The notes under the pieces: generated by a model
What the model was told of the DNA's origin: nothing
The model's input: the letters and a program-made list of their open reading frames with translations, nothing else
Database searches by the model: none
Part shown: positions 62,179-64,000 of the stretch, one piece after another
How the letters are laid out: each line of letters opens with the position of its first letter
Numbering within the stretch: the first letter of the stretch is position 1
Program-made: the position numbers and the translations under genes
Source of the DNA: Syntrophaceae bacterium
Lineage (GTDB): Bacteria; Desulfobacterota; Syntrophia; Syntrophales; UBA2192
NCBI GenBank assembly: GCA_013177795.1
Contig: JABLXY010000003.1
Location: forward strand, 165,244-229,243
Direction: 5' to 3'
Length of the DNA stretch: 64,000 nt

Positions 62179-62281
62179 GAAGGTAAGAGGGTAAGAAGGT
62201 TAGAAGGTTGGACAGTCTGCCGGCCAATTTGACGAGACCGGGCCTTCCGACCGTCTTACCCTCCCACGTTCTCACCTTCTG
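62179..62281. repeat. Inverted pair of 8-mer arrays (GAAGGTAA type) overlapping the lysS stop
   Basis: The left arm (62179-62211) is GAAGGTAA, GAGGGTAA, GAAGGTTA and a closing GAAGGTTGG, preceded by the perfect palindrome CTTCTTCGAAGAAG (62166-62179). The right arm (62243-62281) is inverted and overlaps the last codons and stop of lysS (62256-62258). It lies between lysS and lolC. Confidence 0.8.
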
Positions 62282-63773
62282 CCTGTTGCTCCCCCGCGTC
62301 CCGGCGGCGCATGTGGGGGAAGAGGATCACGTCCCGTATCGACGGCGAGTCGGTGAGCAGCATGACCAGGCGGTCGATGCCGATCCCCTCGCCCGCCGTC
62401 GGCGGCATCCCGTACTCGAGGGCCATGATGTAGTCCTCGTCCATGCCGTGGGCCTCCTCGTCACCGGCCTCGCGCTGCCGGAGCTGCATGAGGAAGCGGT
62501 TCTTCTGGTCCGCCGGATCGTTGAGCTCGGAGAAGGCGTTGGCGATCTCCCGGCCGTGGATGTAGAGTTCGAATCGGTCAACGATCCCGGGGTCCTTGCT
62601 GTTCTTTCTCGATAGCGGCGAGACCTCCAGGGGGTAGTGGGTGACGAAGGTTGGTTGGACGAGCTTTTCCTCCACCGCCTCGTCGAAGATCCCCATGAGG
62701 ATCTTCCCGAGAGGTTCCCGGTCCTCGAAGAGGATGCCCCGCTTTTCGGCCTCCCGGAGGGCAGCCTGCCGGTCTTCCAGGGCCGTGGGGTCCAGGCCGG
62801 CGTATTGAACGAGTGCCTCCCGGACGCTCACCCGGCGCCATGGGGGCGTGAAGTCCAATTGCGTCCCCTGGTAGTTGATCGTGAGGGTCCCGAACAGTTC
62901 ACGGACGAGCGAGGTGAGCATCTCCTCGGTGAGCGTCATGAGGTCCTCGTAGGTGGCGTAGGCCATGTAGAATTCCATCATGGTGAACTCGGGGTTGTGC
63001 AGGGTCGAGACCCCCTCGTTGCGGAAATTCCGGTTGAGCTCGAAGACCCTCTCCAGCCCGCCCACGACGAGGCGCTTGAGGTACAGCTCCGGCGCGATCC
63101 GCAGGTAGAGGTCCTGTCCCAGGGCGTTGTGATGAGTCTTGAAGGGTTTCGCCATGGCCCCCCCCGCCATGGGCTGCATCATGGGCGTCTCCACCTCGAG
63201 AAAGTCCCGGTCGTGCAGGAACGTGCGGATGAACCGGATGATGCGGCTTCTCGCCTCGAAGACCTCCCTGACCTTCGGGTTGACGATCAGGTCGAGATAG
63301 CGCCGGCGGTAGCGGATCTCCACGTCGGTGAGACCGTGCCACTTCTCGGGCAGGGGCCGAAGACACTTGGTGAGAAGACGCAGCCCCTCGGCCTCGATCG
63401 TGAGCTCCCCCGTGCGGGTCTTGATGACCCGGCCGGTCATGTGGATGATGTCGCCCACGTCCAGGGTCTTGAACAGGGCGAAGGCCTCCTCCCCGACCCT
63501 GTCCTTTCGGATGAAGCCCTGGATCCTTCCCTTGCGGTCTTGCAGGGCGACGAAGGCCCCCTTGCCGAAACTCCGGATCGCCATGATCCGCCCGGCCACG
63601 GAAAAGCGCTCGGCGACCTTTTCCAGCGCCTCGTTGTCCATCTGACCGAAGGCCTCGTGAAGCTGCGAAGAGAGGTGGGTCACCTTTACATCGTTGGGGT
63701 ATGCTTCCACGCCCGAGGCGGCGAGCGCCTCGATTTTCTCCCTTCTGACCCTCAAGAGATCACTGTCTTCCAT
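62256..63773 (-). CDS. lysS: Lysyl-tRNA synthetase, class II
   Basis: A 505-residue class IIb synthetase. The N-terminal OB-fold domain (about 50-150, [21 protein letters not shown]) binds the anticodon; motif 1 is near [20 protein letters not shown], motif 2 is [16 protein letters not shown], and motif 3 is [20 protein letters not shown]. The last residues (EGENVGG) and stop are encoded within an 8-mer repeat arm, so the normal end is altered. It heads the block of lol, bam and lpx genes, and a promoter lies just upstream. Confidence 0.95.
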   Translation of the reverse strand: MEDSDLLRVRREKIEALAASGVEAYPNDVKVTHLSSQLHEAFGQMDNEALEKVAERFSVAGRIMAIRSFGKGAFVALQDRKGRIQGFIRKDRVGEEAFALFKTLDVGDIIHMTGRVIKTRTGELTIEAEGLRLLTKCLRPLPEKWHGLTDVEIRYRRRYLDLIVNPKVREVFEARSRIIRFIRTFLHDRDFLEVETPMMQPMAGGAMAKPFKTHHNALGQDLYLRIAPELYLKRLVVGGLERVFELNRNFRNEGVSTLHNPEFTMMEFYMAYATYEDLMTLTEEMLTSLVRELFGTLTINYQGTQLDFTPPWRRVSVREALVQYAGLDPTALEDRQAALREAEKRGILFEDREPLGKILMGIFDEAVEEKLVQPTFVTHYPLEVSPLSRKNSKDPGIVDRFELYIHGREIANAFSELNDPADQKNRFLMQLRQREAGDEEAHGMDEDYIMALEYGMPPTAGEGIGIDRLVMLLTDSPSIRDVILFPHMRRRDAGEQQAEGENVGG

Positions 63774-63842
63774 CGTCCGTCCCCGTAAGTGCCGAGCCTC
63801 AGTCGGTTTTTATGGTCTTCACGCAGCGACAAAGTGAATTTC

Positions 63843-63869
63843 ACTATATTTTTTTTGCTTCTCTGTCAA
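63843..63869 (-). promoter_or_regulatory. Candidate promoter of the lysS-lol-bam-lpx block
   Basis: On the minus strand, a perfect TTGACA (63864-63869) and TATAGT (63843-63848; 5 of 6 consensus) are separated by 15 bases rich in A, slightly short for sigma-70. The leader would be about 60 bases to the lysS ATG 63773. Confidence 0.55.
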
Positions 63870-63954
63870 GGATGATTTGGGCGCGATGAGACCGGCGTGA
63901 GCCCTCTGGGTGCCGCGGACGGCCGTCCGTGAGAGGGCGCAAGGCAGAAAAACA

Positions 63955-63983
63955 TTGACAAAACGGGCATCTGGTAATAGCAT
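63955..63983 (+). promoter_or_regulatory. Candidate divergent promoter reading out of the window
   Basis: TTGACA (63955-63960) and TAGCAT (63978-63983) are separated by 17 bases. The product would begin near the window edge and cannot be identified. Confidence 0.45.
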
Positions 63984-64000
63984 TCCACTCCTTTGAGCGT

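Overview
The window is GC-rich, densely coded DNA from a Gram-negative (diderm) bacterium. A complete acyl-CoA beta-oxidation operon next to a large LPS/O-antigen locus and a lipid A/BamA/Lol/LysS block suggests a deltaproteobacterium (Desulfobacterota), perhaps of the Syntrophales type. That placement is inferred from gene content only; the window holds no rRNA or tRNA.

Layout. (1) 80-4912: CoA-transferase/GNAT fusion, enoyl-CoA isomerase-like protein, nitronate-monooxygenase-like flavoprotein and a divergent flavodoxin. (2) 4936-13050, minus strand: operon for acyl-CoA ligase, two thiolases, 3-hydroxyacyl-CoA dehydrogenase, crotonase and acyl-CoA dehydrogenase, ending in a strong terminator. 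Together these activate an acyl-CoA and degrade it to acetyl-CoA. (3) 13160-19497: folD, then LPS glycosyltransferases and methyltransferases. (4) 19540-38114, minus strand: O-antigen/glycan locus. It has a bacillosamine-type set (4,6-dehydratase, aminotransferase, NeuD/PglD acetyltransferase, PglC-like initiating transferase), a flippase, an O-antigen ligase/polymerase-like protein, and a diacetamido-uronic-acid-type set containing two unusual fusions. (5) 38250-43491: more glycosyltransferases and a VapBC pair. (6) 43510-63869, minus strand: a long envelope block running from lysS through lolC, lolD, bamA, ompH, lpxD, lpxA, gnnA/gnnB-like genes, lpxB, msbA, lpxK and lpxL to waaF, gmhB, waaC, a pagL-like gene and a Trm112-like gene.

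The most unusual signal is not a gene family but a family of intergenic elements. Short tandem arrays of 7-mers or 8-mers occur as inverted pairs at about ten sites. In two of them the arms enclose a gene for a four-helix-bundle protein of the S23 / 23S rRNA intervening-sequence (IVP) family. One copy is intact and its start codon directly abuts one arm; the other is broken by a single in-frame TGA. The remaining copies are short, gene-less arm pairs, most of them placed at or within a few bases of a stop codon. This resembles autonomous and non-autonomous members of a mobile or RNA-hairpin element related to rRNA intervening sequences, but sitting in protein-coding operons.
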